From the NCBI RefSeq assembly GCF_900188325.1, contig NZ_FZPD01000001.1:846424-910423 (forward strand): a DNA stretch of 64,000 bases. The letters are read 5' to 3'. This stretch comes from Ekhidna lutea (lineage in GTDB: Bacteria > Bacteroidota > Bacteroidia > Cytophagales > Cyclobacteriaceae). The notes under the pieces are model-generated. The model made no database searches and was not told where the DNA came from. It saw nothing but the letters and a program-made list of their open reading frames with translations. Within the stretch, counting starts at the first letter, position 1. Every line of letters starts with the position of its first letter. This document shows positions 26,033 through 33,979 of the stretch, piece by piece. The position numbers and the translations under genes were made by a program.

Positions 26033-27124
26033 ATGCTACACAGAAAGGAACTTGAGCGAAAAATACTTTTAAATCCAGGCCCGGCTACTACCTCTCAGCG
26101 AGTGAAGGAAGCACAACTGGTATCTGACATTTGTCCGAGAGAAAATGAATTCGGACAGGTGATGCACGACATCTGTGACGGAATTTTAAAAGTTGGCAAT
26201 GGGCTGGAAACCCATAGAGTTTCATTGTTTGGAGCAAGTGGAACCGGAGCTATGGAAGCTTGTTTGGTGTCTGCGTTAGGAAAAAATGATCATGTTCTAA
26301 TAGTCACTAATGGAGCTTATGGTATTCGAATGAAGGCCATTTGTGATGGGTATGGTTTAAAGAATTCATCTTTATTTGAATTTGGTGACTATCCTGATCC
26401 TTCTAAAATTAAAGAGGCACTATCTTCAGGAGGATACACACATCTTGCCATGGTGCATCATGAGACTTCCACCGGTATGATGGATCCATTGGAGGAGGTT
26501 GCAGAGATATGTAAGGAAACAGGTGTGAAATACATTGTGGATGCCATGAGCTCGTTTGGGGCATATCCGATTGATCTTGCCGCACTTGAGATTGATTATT
26601 TATTTTCAAGCTCAAACAAGTGTATTCATGGCATGGCTGGACTTTCGTTCGTGATCTTCCACAAAGACCGAACAGAGGAGCTAAAAGCTAATGGAACCGG
26701 TTTTTATTTCGATGTATACAAACAATGGGATAATCTACAGAAGAAGGATCAGCTGCGATTTACTCCTCCCGTACAAACAAGCTATGCATTTTTAGAGGCG
26801 ATCAAAGAGCATGAGGAGGAAGGGTTAGATAATAGATGGAATAGGTATCAGGCGAACTGGCAAAAGCTTTATGATGGATTTACAGCGCTTGGTTTTACAC
26901 CTTTTTTGCCTCTGGAGCAGGAATCTAAGATATTGCTTGCATTAAATCTTGATAAACCTGGCCTAGACTTCAATCATTTTCATGATTATCTATATGAGAA
27001 TGGAATTACCATATATCCTGGCGTTATTCCTGAAAGCAAAACATTTCGAGTAGCTGTAATAGGTGATCTATATGAAGAGGACATGGACTATGTGATGGAA
27101 AAGGTTAAAGCCTATTTTAAATAG
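26033..27124 (+). CDS. phnW: 2-aminoethylphosphonate transaminase
   Basis: Class V PLP aminotransferase of 363 residues. 'ILLNPGPATTSQRVKEAQL' at the N-terminus is typical of the AEP transaminase family, D170 in 'YIVDAMSSFG' binds the PLP ring, and K196 in 'FSSSNKCIHGMAGL' is the Schiff-base lysine. In catabolism PhnW makes phosphonoacetaldehyde; next to pepM and ppd it runs in the other direction and forms 2-aminoethylphosphonate. Its end overlaps the convergent GT4 gene by 13 bp. Confidence 0.92.
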   Translation: MLHRKELERKILLNPGPATTSQRVKEAQLVSDICPRENEFGQVMHDICDGILKVGNGLETHRVSLFGASGTGAMEACLVSALGKNDHVLIVTNGAYGIRMKAICDGYGLKNSSLFEFGDYPDPSKIKEALSSGGYTHLAMVHHETSTGMMDPLEEVAEICKETGVKYIVDAMSSFGAYPIDLAALEIDYLFSSSNKCIHGMAGLSFVIFHKDRTEELKANGTGFYFDVYKQWDNLQKKDQLRFTPPVQTSYAFLEAIKEHEEEGLDNRWNRYQANWQKLYDGFTALGFTPFLPLEQESKILLALNLDKPGLDFNHFHDYLYENGITIYPGVIPESKTFRVAVIGDLYEEDMDYVMEKVKAYFK

Positions 27125-28212
27125 ACTTCATTCACTTCCATAGACACCTCAGCCCAGTTGTATTTTTTTACTTCTTCAAGTCCATGCTTAGATAATTCTT
27201 CACGCTTTGATGAAGGAATTAGGTTTTCAATGCATTTAGCAAAGGCATCCAAATCACCCGGTTCAGCAAAGCCTTTCATCATGTCATTCGTAATTACGTT
27301 TTTGTAGCCCGAATTTGCATATCCAGCTATTGGAGTTCCCACCGCCATTGATTCCAAAAGCACGATACCAAAACTCTCTCCATATAGTGCTGGTGCCAGG
27401 TAAATATCAGATTCTTTTAGTAGTCGATATTTCTCTGCTTCACTGACAAAACCTACCATTTCGACATCAGTCAGTGTATAATCAGTAATGTATTGTTCCA
27501 CCTCAGCTCTTCCATCGCCATCGCCAGCGATAATCAGTTTCATTTTGGGGTATCGTTCCTTTAGTTGATGAAATGCTCGTAGTGCATGCATTACTCCCTT
27601 GCGTGGCTCCAGTCTTCCCATAAAAAACATCTGGAAGAAATCATCATCTCTTTTACTTTCTTGAGGTGCTATTTGATGGATTTCATCCAGGTCGATCCCA
27701 TTTGGAATGATATGTATGTTTCTTTTTGAAAATCGAGAGATATAACCAGACTGACTATTAGAAACAGAAATGATTTGATCTAAGAATGTAAAAATCCCAC
27801 GTGCTACAGTTGGCATAATCCAATCCCCCACAAATTGGCTTTTAGGAGTGTCGTGAAAGGTGGCTATTTGTTTAGCCTTAGAGTGTTTCAGCACTTGAAA
27901 AGGAAGTAACGGATTCCAAATCGTATGATAGTGGATGATGTCAAAAACTTCACCGTTAAGAAAAGCCTTAAGCTGTTTCTTCTCATCGCCTAAAGCGATG
28001 TTTACATCTATTTTGGTTCCACCAATGTTGACAGAACGATTCTTGCCGAAGAAGTAAACATTTTTTTCCTCTACAGCATTGGCATTGATATTAGGTGCAA
28101 TGATTTTAACCTGATGTCCTATTATTGTAAGATGTTTTGATAAACTCACAATGTGAGACTTAACACCTCCGGGGCGTGAAAAATCATATGGACAAACAAG
28201 TGCGATTTTCAT
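27112..28212 (-). CDS. GT4 glycosyltransferase, PimA-like
   Basis: GT-B enzyme of about 366 residues. The N-terminus 'MKIALVCPYDFSRPGGVKSH' is strikingly like mycobacterial PimA (phosphatidylinositol mannosyltransferase), and the C-terminal half has 'FMGRLEPRKGVMHALRAF' and 'GESFGIVLLESMAVGTPI', the E-x7-E donor site. I set the start at M4 (28212) to match PimA. An inositol-phosphate synthase and inositol-phosphate cytidylyltransferase lie about 10 kb away, so a polar lipid with an inositol head is a plausible acceptor. Sugar and acceptor remain unproven. Its 5' end overlaps the divergent DUF3108 gene by about 25 bp. Confidence 0.82.
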   Translation of the reverse strand: MKIALVCPYDFSRPGGVKSHIVSLSKHLTIIGHQVKIIAPNINANAVEEKNVYFFGKNRSVNIGGTKIDVNIALGDEKKQLKAFLNGEVFDIIHYHTIWNPLLPFQVLKHSKAKQIATFHDTPKSQFVGDWIMPTVARGIFTFLDQIISVSNSQSGYISRFSKRNIHIIPNGIDLDEIHQIAPQESKRDDDFFQMFFMGRLEPRKGVMHALRAFHQLKERYPKMKLIIAGDGDGRAEVEQYITDYTLTDVEMVGFVSEAEKYRLLKESDIYLAPALYGESFGIVLLESMAVGTPIAGYANSGYKNVITNDMMKGFAEPGDLDAFAKCIENLIPSSKREELSKHGLEEVKKYNWAEVSMEVNEVYLK

Positions 28213-28997
28213 TGAATTCAATCTTACGAAGTTGGGTGATTGTAGCTTTGTTTACTGCATTTCTTTTTGCAGGATTACAATCACAGGCTCAAAATAAATC
28301 ATATCCATTCAAACCTGGTGAGAAACTGACCTACAACATGAAGTTTGGGTGGTTTAATATTGGGGAAGCAGTATTGTGGCTTGATCCGGAATTCCACTAT
28401 CCAAATAAAAAACCACACTATAAGATTCAGTTCACTGTCACCACGGCTAGCTGGTTTAAGGTCTTTTCAAAGCTTAGTTTCTGCATGGAGTCACTCATTG
28501 AAGTAAATGACCTCAAGCCTTTGCGGTCTGACAGGGACATGGAAGGTAGGAATAAGATTGACATCCGCCATGACTATTTTACCTATGCTGATTCCATATC
28601 TATAAAAGCTTATATCGAAGATCTTGATGAGTGGAGGTACCATAGATTTCCACAAGGAAATGTGCCCATAAGAGATGCGCTAAGTACATACATGTGGCTA
28701 AGGAGTCGGGATCGATCTCAATTCAGTGACGAAATTGAAATGCGTACTTTTTTCACAAATGATCTTTACGAGTTTGTAATGCTTCCTGGAAAAAAGACAA
28801 CACACAGGTATGAAGACCGGAAAGTAGGGGCGCTGGAATTTGGATTGGTGTTTCCTGAAGGTGAATTTTTTGATGAGGGCAAGACAGGGCTTGTGATTCT
28901 GAGTGATGATAGGAATCGATACCCTTTACGAATGGAAATCGACATGACAGTCGGATCTTTCGTTTTTGAATTGGATAAGGTTGAATACATTGATTGA
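28188..28997 (+). CDS. DUF3108 periplasmic protein
   Basis: Exported protein of about 269 residues. A hydrophobic stretch ('WVIVALFTAFLFAGL') then 'QSQAQ' looks like a signal peptide. The mature part begins 'YPFKPGEKLTYNMKFGWFNI', the typical opening of DUF3108 proteins, and continues with beta-rich sequence. The family has no settled function; it is periplasmic or lipoprotein-like and often near envelope or lipid genes. I prefer the ATG at 28188 over the GTG at 28176. It is the first gene of a plus-strand run ending at the CDP-alcohol phosphatidyltransferase. Confidence 0.75.
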   Translation: MDKQVRFSLNSILRSWVIVALFTAFLFAGLQSQAQNKSYPFKPGEKLTYNMKFGWFNIGEAVLWLDPEFHYPNKKPHYKIQFTVTTASWFKVFSKLSFCMESLIEVNDLKPLRSDRDMEGRNKIDIRHDYFTYADSISIKAYIEDLDEWRYHRFPQGNVPIRDALSTYMWLRSRDRSQFSDEIEMRTFFTNDLYEFVMLPGKKTTHRYEDRKVGALEFGLVFPEGEFFDEGKTGLVILSDDRNRYPLRMEIDMTVGSFVFELDKVEYID

Positions 28998-29035
28998 TCT
29001 TAACCTGTTAGCTTTGCCTTTCTAAACTTCTTCTT

Positions 29036-30130
29036 TTGGCAAAATCTTCGATTTTATTAGGTTCAAAGTTGTTCATGGAACGATTAGAGACTGTGGGTGA
29101 CAAAGCAAAAGAGTCACTACTTGTACAAGCCATGACATTTGAAGGGGATGATGCAGGAAGTCGGCTAATTGAGGTCATGAAATCAAGTCCGGCTAAAGAT
29201 AAGCGCCTGCTTATAGATAGTTATTCCAAGGTTGTGATTAATGATCACTTTGTATTCTCACTCAAGTACTTAAACGATGCTTCGTTTAGGAATGAGGTAA
29301 AAGCCACCAGGAAGCTGATAACAGATGCTGAACAAAGCGGAATAAGAGTCCAGTTTACCAATCCTGTAGGTATTCTGGGTCAGAAGTATCCCTTGCGTAA
29401 TCATAAAAAAATGGTGGTTGTTGATGGAGAGGCCAGCTTTCTTGGCGGGATCAACTTCAGTGAGCACAACTTTGCCTGGCATGACATGATGGTAGAGTTG
29501 AATGACCCCAGATTGGGACAAGCACTAGTAGAAGATTTCAATAAAACCTGGGAGGGGATTAATCAGTCAAAATCTATAGAAACCAATGAAGGACAATTGT
29601 TCCTTTTTAACGGATCAAAAAGCAAAAAGCTCTACGAAGATTTTTTTAATCAAATCAGAGTAGCTCAAAAAAGCATCCAGGTTATTTCACCTTATATTTC
29701 TGAGCCCTTATTAGGGGTATTGCGATCGTGTGCTGCCAAGGGAGTAAAGATTACGATCATTTCTCCGCAAGAGAATAATAAGTCGATTTTCAAAAACATC
29801 ATTTTATCGGAGCAGCAAAAGGGATATTTTGACTTAAAAGAGTATCCCGGCATGTCGCACATGAAAGCCATTTTGATGGATGATGAGAAGCTGATTTTTG
29901 GGAGTAGTAATTATGATTTAGTGAGCTATTATTTTGAGCAGGAGGTTGTTTTTGTATCAGAAGATCAGTTACTGATTGATGAATTTAAATCAAAGGTGAT
30001 TGCAGAGGTGAAAGAGCAGGAGAGGTGTGATTCGTTTTCACCCGTAGCAACTAAGAAAGCTGCTTTTGTGATGAACTTGCTGAATAAAATTGGAGGTTTA
30101 GCCTCCAGAACTATTTTACGTCCCTATTAG
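29036..30130 (+). CDS. phospholipase D / cardiolipin synthase-like protein
   Basis: Protein of 364 residues with two HKD motifs: 'NHKKMVVVDGEASFLGGINF' near residue 122 and 'HMKAILMDDEKLIFGSSN' near residue 280. Both His-Lys-Asp sets are intact. There is no N-terminal membrane anchor, unlike classical cardiolipin synthases. PLD-superfamily enzymes hydrolyse or transfer phosphatidyl groups. The start is TTG at 29036; no earlier ATG was seen. It lies between DUF3108 and the desaturase in a lipid operon, so head-group exchange on a phospho- or phosphonolipid is conceivable. Confidence 0.83.
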   Translation: MAKSSILLGSKLFMERLETVGDKAKESLLVQAMTFEGDDAGSRLIEVMKSSPAKDKRLLIDSYSKVVINDHFVFSLKYLNDASFRNEVKATRKLITDAEQSGIRVQFTNPVGILGQKYPLRNHKKMVVVDGEASFLGGINFSEHNFAWHDMMVELNDPRLGQALVEDFNKTWEGINQSKSIETNEGQLFLFNGSKSKKLYEDFFNQIRVAQKSIQVISPYISEPLLGVLRSCAAKGVKITIISPQENNKSIFKNIILSEQQKGYFDLKEYPGMSHMKAILMDDEKLIFGSSNYDLVSYYFEQEVVFVSEDQLLIDEFKSKVIAEVKEQERCDSFSPVATKKAAFVMNLLNKIGGLASRTILRPY

Positions 30131-30147
30131 TTAATTTTGCAGTTGAT

Positions 30148-31080
30148 ATGAAGGAACAAGATTTTACCTGGAGCGAAGAGAAAGAACCTCATTTTCAAAG
30201 GAGGAAAATGATAATGGAAGAATACCCTGAGGTGAAAAAGTTATTTGGGAGTGATCCTTCACTAGCTATTAAAACACTTCTGGTTTCATTTCTTCAGCTG
30301 GCAATTCCGATATTTTTCCTGCCAGAAAATCCATGGCTGTTTGGCTTGCTGGTTCTGCTGGTTGGTACCACACTTACACATATCATTGTTTTGGCAGTTC
30401 ATGAAATCACACATGATCTTGCTTTTAAAAAGAAATCACACAACAATTGGTTAGCTATTGTTGTGAACTTTCCGTTGGTTGTGCCTTTCGCCATGGCATT
30501 TAAAGCCTATCACGCTAAACATCATTGGCATCAGGGAAAAGAAGGTGTTGACACAGACTTAGCTGTAAGTTGGGAGGCAAAGTTTTTCAGAGGCCCAATA
30601 GGTAAATTTATTTGGTTGATTATTCAGATTCCAATTTACGCTGTTCGCCCACTGTTTGTACACCCTATGGTGCCGGATAAATGGCAGATTCTTAATGCTA
30701 TAGTTCAAGTTTCGGCTATGGTTGGTTTTTACTTTTTAGCTGGTTGGTCTGGTCTCTTATACCTTGCATTGTCAACTGTTTTGGCAACCGGGCTACATCC
30801 AATCTCAGGTCATTTCGTTGCTGAACACTTTATTTACAAGGAAGGTCAGGAGACATATTCTTATTATGGCTGGTGGAATAAGCTTATTTGGAATGTGGGT
30901 TACCACAACGAACACCATGATTTTCCAACTATACCAGGGTCAAAGTTGCCAAAACTTCGAAAAATAGCCGGAAAGCATTATGATAATCTTTATGCCCATA
31001 AAAGTTACTCGAAGGTGATCTGGCAGTTTCTGTTCGACAACAAAATCTCTTTATTCTCAAGAGTCAAAAGGAATAAATAA
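30148..31080 (+). CDS. sphingolipid delta-4 desaturase-like (DEGS1-like) membrane enzyme
   Basis: Membrane di-iron enzyme of 310 residues matching, from memory, eukaryotic dihydroceramide desaturase (DEGS1) along its whole length. The N-terminal segment 'DFTWSEEKEPHFQRRKMIM' then 'EEYPEVKKLFGSDPSL' mirrors the DEGS lipid-desaturase N-domain. His boxes are H85-EIT-H89, H122-AK-HH126 and H253-NE-HH257. Further matches are 'GLHPISGHFVAEH', 'GQETYSYYG', 'NVGYHNEHHDFPTIPG' and 'LRKIAGKHYDNL'. It would introduce the 4,5 double bond (or 4-hydroxyl, as DEGS2 does) into a (dihydro)ceramide backbone. It lies 17 bp after the PLD gene and 3 bp before the CDP-alcohol transferase. Confidence 0.88.
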   Translation: MKEQDFTWSEEKEPHFQRRKMIMEEYPEVKKLFGSDPSLAIKTLLVSFLQLAIPIFFLPENPWLFGLLVLLVGTTLTHIIVLAVHEITHDLAFKKKSHNNWLAIVVNFPLVVPFAMAFKAYHAKHHWHQGKEGVDTDLAVSWEAKFFRGPIGKFIWLIIQIPIYAVRPLFVHPMVPDKWQILNAIVQVSAMVGFYFLAGWSGLLYLALSTVLATGLHPISGHFVAEHFIYKEGQETYSYYGWWNKLIWNVGYHNEHHDFPTIPGSKLPKLRKIAGKHYDNLYAHKSYSKVIWQFLFDNKISLFSRVKRNK

Positions 31081-31083
31081 TTC

Positions 31084-32001
31084 ATGCTAGGATACTTGCG
31101 AAGGAGGTATAAACAACACCTCGATGAAGTACATTCCACCATTAAGCTTATAGATGTTGAAGAACGGTATGATATCTATTTTAGTCGATTCTATGGCTTG
31201 TATTTTGCGAAAATTGCCAGGTGGTTTAGGCTTACGCCCACTCACGTTTCATTAATAAGCCTCGTAATTGGTATTGCAGGAGGAGTGCTTTTTTATTTCC
31301 AGGATCAATTTTATCTGGTTTTGATTGGAAGCTTGTTGGTGATTTGGGCTGGCGTACTGGATAGTGCTGATGGGCAGCTCGCACGGATGACGGGTCAGTC
31401 ATCAGAACTTGGGCGGCAGATAGATGGATTAATTGATAATCTGGTTTTTATTTCGTGCTACATAGGAGGAACATTGTATTTTATACCTGAATACGGGTAT
31501 TGGATACTTATTTTAATGGTGGCCTCAGGAGTAGCACATAGCTATAAGGCAGGGCTTTATGAGTTTTATAAATCGGAATATATTTATTTGGTAGGAAAGT
31601 CTAAGGCGGGCTATATCCCTTTAACTAAGGATGAAATCAAGCCAACAGGAGATAAGTGGCATCATAAGGTTATGCACTACATCAACTTGGACTATACAGG
31701 TAAGCAGATTAGCTCTACCACCAGAACACCTGAAGAGCGAAAAAAAATGAGAGAACTAGCGGTGAATAATCCTAAAGAATTCGATCCGCTGTACGGAAAA
31801 TTGAATTTTAAAATGCTATTTTGGTGGGCTTGGCTTGGAGGTAGCAACACCCACCGAAACACTTCGATTTTATTTGTCCTAATGGGTCGATTTGACTTGT
31901 TTTTAGCTTTAAGTTTAATCTGGACAGTAGGTTACTGGCCTCTGAACCTTAAGCAGAGGAAATACGATAAGGAATTACTAAGAAAGCTATCTAGTAATTA
32001 G
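31084..32001 (+). CDS. CDP-alcohol phosphatidyltransferase
   Basis: Integral membrane transferase of 305 residues. The family signature DxxDGxxARx8GxxxDxxxD is complete: D93, D96, G97, A100-R101, G110, D114, D118. Several hydrophobic helices surround it. It would move a phospho-alcohol or phosphono head group from a CDP/CMP donor onto a lipid hydroxyl. Two donors could be made in this window: CDP-inositol (38153 and 38995 genes) and CMP-aminoethylphosphonate (22739 to 27124 genes). Sequence alone does not decide. It overlaps the convergent ACP gene by 4 bp and starts 3 bp after the desaturase. Confidence 0.9.
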   Translation: MLGYLRRRYKQHLDEVHSTIKLIDVEERYDIYFSRFYGLYFAKIARWFRLTPTHVSLISLVIGIAGGVLFYFQDQFYLVLIGSLLVIWAGVLDSADGQLARMTGQSSELGRQIDGLIDNLVFISCYIGGTLYFIPEYGYWILILMVASGVAHSYKAGLYEFYKSEYIYLVGKSKAGYIPLTKDEIKPTGDKWHHKVMHYINLDYTGKQISSTTRTPEERKKMRELAVNNPKEFDPLYGKLNFKMLFWWAWLGGSNTHRNTSILFVLMGRFDLFLALSLIWTVGYWPLNLKQRKYDKELLRKLSSN

Positions 32002-32252
32002 GCTGCAGTTTTTTGCAGAACTACATTGATTGAGTCTTGAACCGTGTTCATTTCTCCGATCACATCATCATCGATCATAATATCAAACTTATCTTCGATA
32101 TCTAAAACAATATCAACAATGTGAGCAGAATTGATCATCAAATCATTGATTAAATGCTTGTCTTCAGACACGTCATTAGCCATGATATCTTCAGGTAGAT
32201 AAGGCTTAATAATATTTATTAGGTCGGTTTTTACTGTTTCTCTATTCATCAT
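31998..32252 (-). CDS. acyl carrier protein (set B)
   Basis: Acidic carrier protein of about 84 residues. The pantetheinylated Ser lies in 'DLMINSAHIVDI', followed by 'EDKFDIMIDDDVIGE'. Two ATGs in tandem (32252 and 32249) overlap the TGA of the ketosynthase gene, so translation is coupled; a longer frame from 32282 is less likely because it would overlap further and lengthen the N-terminus. It is the last gene of the seven-gene ceramide operon and a paralogue of the ACP at 17030. Confidence 0.85.
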   Translation of the reverse strand: MMNRETVKTDLINIIKPYLPEDIMANDVSEDKHLINDLMINSAHIVDIVLDIEDKFDIMIDDDVIGEMNTVQDSINVVLQKTAA

Positions 32253-33532
32253 TCTTTGTATTTCCTTAAAACGAGCGCGCAATTTAAGTCACCGAAGGCA
32301 AAATTTGCCTTAATAACGGTGTTTACTTCCCTGCTTTGGCAACTCGTCGGGATACAACCCCCAAAAATTTCTGATAAAATTTCTGGATGAATATTTTCAA
32401 CGTTTAGATTGGCATGAACAAAGTCTTTATGTAATTGTAAAACACTGGCAACTAATTCTACTGATCCGGCTCCAGCCACGGAATGTCCGATCATTGATTT
32501 CGGTGTGTTGATCAATGGGAAGTCTTCACCTGATCTGCCAAGTGCTTTCACCCAGTTTCTTATTTCTGCCGGATCACCTTTAGTGGAGGTAAGATGGCCG
32601 TTTATGAGATCAATTTCTTCTGGGGAAATACCTGCATTTTTTATAGCTCTGGTAATACAATCGATCACAGCATCCGGGTTGGCTGCTGTCATAGTCCCAC
32701 CATTTCTCTGACCTCCGGAATTAACATGTCCTCCCAAAATCTCACCATATATTTTAGCTCCTCTGGCTTTAGCACATTCAAGGGTCTCTAGTACTAACGC
32801 ACCTGAACCACCCGATGGCACAAAACCCGATGAAGAGTCGCTCATTGGCCTTGATCCGAATTCAGGATTGTCGTTTGAGTTGGAGCATAATACGCGCATG
32901 GCATCAAAACCGGCCCAGATATATCTCCCATCTCCTTCAGTGCTCCCGCATATCATGCGATCAGCTTTGCCACTCGATAAGTATTCATATCCCATTAGAA
33001 CAGCTTCTGAACCTGTGATGCAGGCAGAAGAATTGGATTGTATTCTATTACCTAGTCCAAGAATGGAGTTGAGATACGCTGCAGCCCCGCTGTTCATGCA
33101 CTCAGAGATTGTTCTGGATCCCAACTTTCTACTATCCCCCTTATCAATTGGATAAGCTGGAAAGTCACGGTTAATAAAGCTATCAAAACTCAAGTCGCCA
33201 GCACCGAAAATCATACCGGAATCAAAGTCTGTTCTAACCGTATTTGGTTCTAAACCTGCATCCTTCCATGCTTCCACACCCGACAGCAGGGCATATAAAA
33301 TTCCCTTGTTAGTTATTTTTTCTGCCAGCATTCGAGGCAAATGATCGCCCAGGTTCACAGAATTGAGATCAGGAGCACCTCCAATTTGACATTTGAGATT
33401 TATTTTTTCCAGCTCTTCCAAATATTTGATTCCAGACTTCCCCTCTCTTAAGGCTTTTTCATAATTATCAACGCCAATCGCATTTGCAGCTGCGACTCCA
33501 AGTCCGGTTATTACAACTCTATGTTTCTCCAA
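32249..33532 (-). CDS. beta-ketoacyl-ACP synthase (set B)
   Basis: KAS I/II-type condensing enzyme of 427 residues, clearly paralogous to the one at 17256. Triad: C171 in 'SNSSACITGSEA', H313 in 'NGHLTSTKGD' and H350 in 'PKSMIGHSVAGAGS'. All three are present, so it should elongate acyl chains. It lies 3 bp after the dehydratase gene and overlaps its ACP. Together with the dehydratase and enoyl reductase it forms a nearly complete private elongation module; the missing ketoreductase could be FabG at 56103 or the housekeeping copy. Confidence 0.87.
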   Translation of the reverse strand: MEKHRVVITGLGVAAANAIGVDNYEKALREGKSGIKYLEELEKINLKCQIGGAPDLNSVNLGDHLPRMLAEKITNKGILYALLSGVEAWKDAGLEPNTVRTDFDSGMIFGAGDLSFDSFINRDFPAYPIDKGDSRKLGSRTISECMNSGAAAYLNSILGLGNRIQSNSSACITGSEAVLMGYEYLSSGKADRMICGSTEGDGRYIWAGFDAMRVLCSNSNDNPEFGSRPMSDSSSGFVPSGGSGALVLETLECAKARGAKIYGEILGGHVNSGGQRNGGTMTAANPDAVIDCITRAIKNAGISPEEIDLINGHLTSTKGDPAEIRNWVKALGRSGEDFPLINTPKSMIGHSVAGAGSVELVASVLQLHKDFVHANLNVENIHPEILSEIFGGCIPTSCQSREVNTVIKANFAFGDLNCALVLRKYKE

Positions 33533-33535
33533 AAT

Positions 33536-33979
33536 TTACGCTTCTGATTTTACAACCATTCCTGCAAGCTCGCCCTTAGCCACCACCGTCCCATCGGTTT
33601 TTTTACAAGTGACCGTGCATTTGAGTTTGCCAAAGCGAAAATAGACTTTTTTTGATTCAACAATAAGTTTGTCTTCAGGCAAAACTTTAGATAGGAAGTC
33701 CACATTGGCGCTTGTAAACGCAGGCAACACTTTTGAATCTTCATTAAGATTCATGAGGTGCATTGCGAGCGTTACCAAACCAATTTGGCACATGATCTCT
33801 GTTAAAATCACACCCGGAACCACTGGGTTGCCCGGAAAATGACCTTCGAGGAAGAATTCATCTTTCCTGATTGTATAGGCTCCAATCGCTCCTTCTTCAC
33901 TTAGAGATGTAATTTCATCAACAAATAAAAATGGTCGTTTGTACGGGAGAAGACTTAGTATGTTTTTGTAGTCGCTCAT
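33536..33979 (-). CDS. FabZ-like 3-hydroxyacyl-ACP dehydratase
   Basis: Hot-dog-fold protein of 147 residues. 'LLPYKRPFLFVDEI' and 'LEGHFPGNPVVPGVILTE' are the FabZ landmarks; the His in GHFPG and the Glu in VILTE are the catalytic pair. It would remove water from 3-hydroxyacyl-ACP in the set B elongation module. It overlaps the upstream SDR gene by 4 bp and sits 3 bp before the ketosynthase. Length matches single-domain FabZ. Confidence 0.88.
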   Translation of the reverse strand: MSDYKNILSLLPYKRPFLFVDEITSLSEEGAIGAYTIRKDEFFLEGHFPGNPVVPGVILTEIMCQIGLVTLAMHLMNLNEDSKVLPAFTSANVDFLSKVLPEDKLIVESKKVYFRFGKLKCTVTCKKTDGTVVAKGELAGMVVKSEA

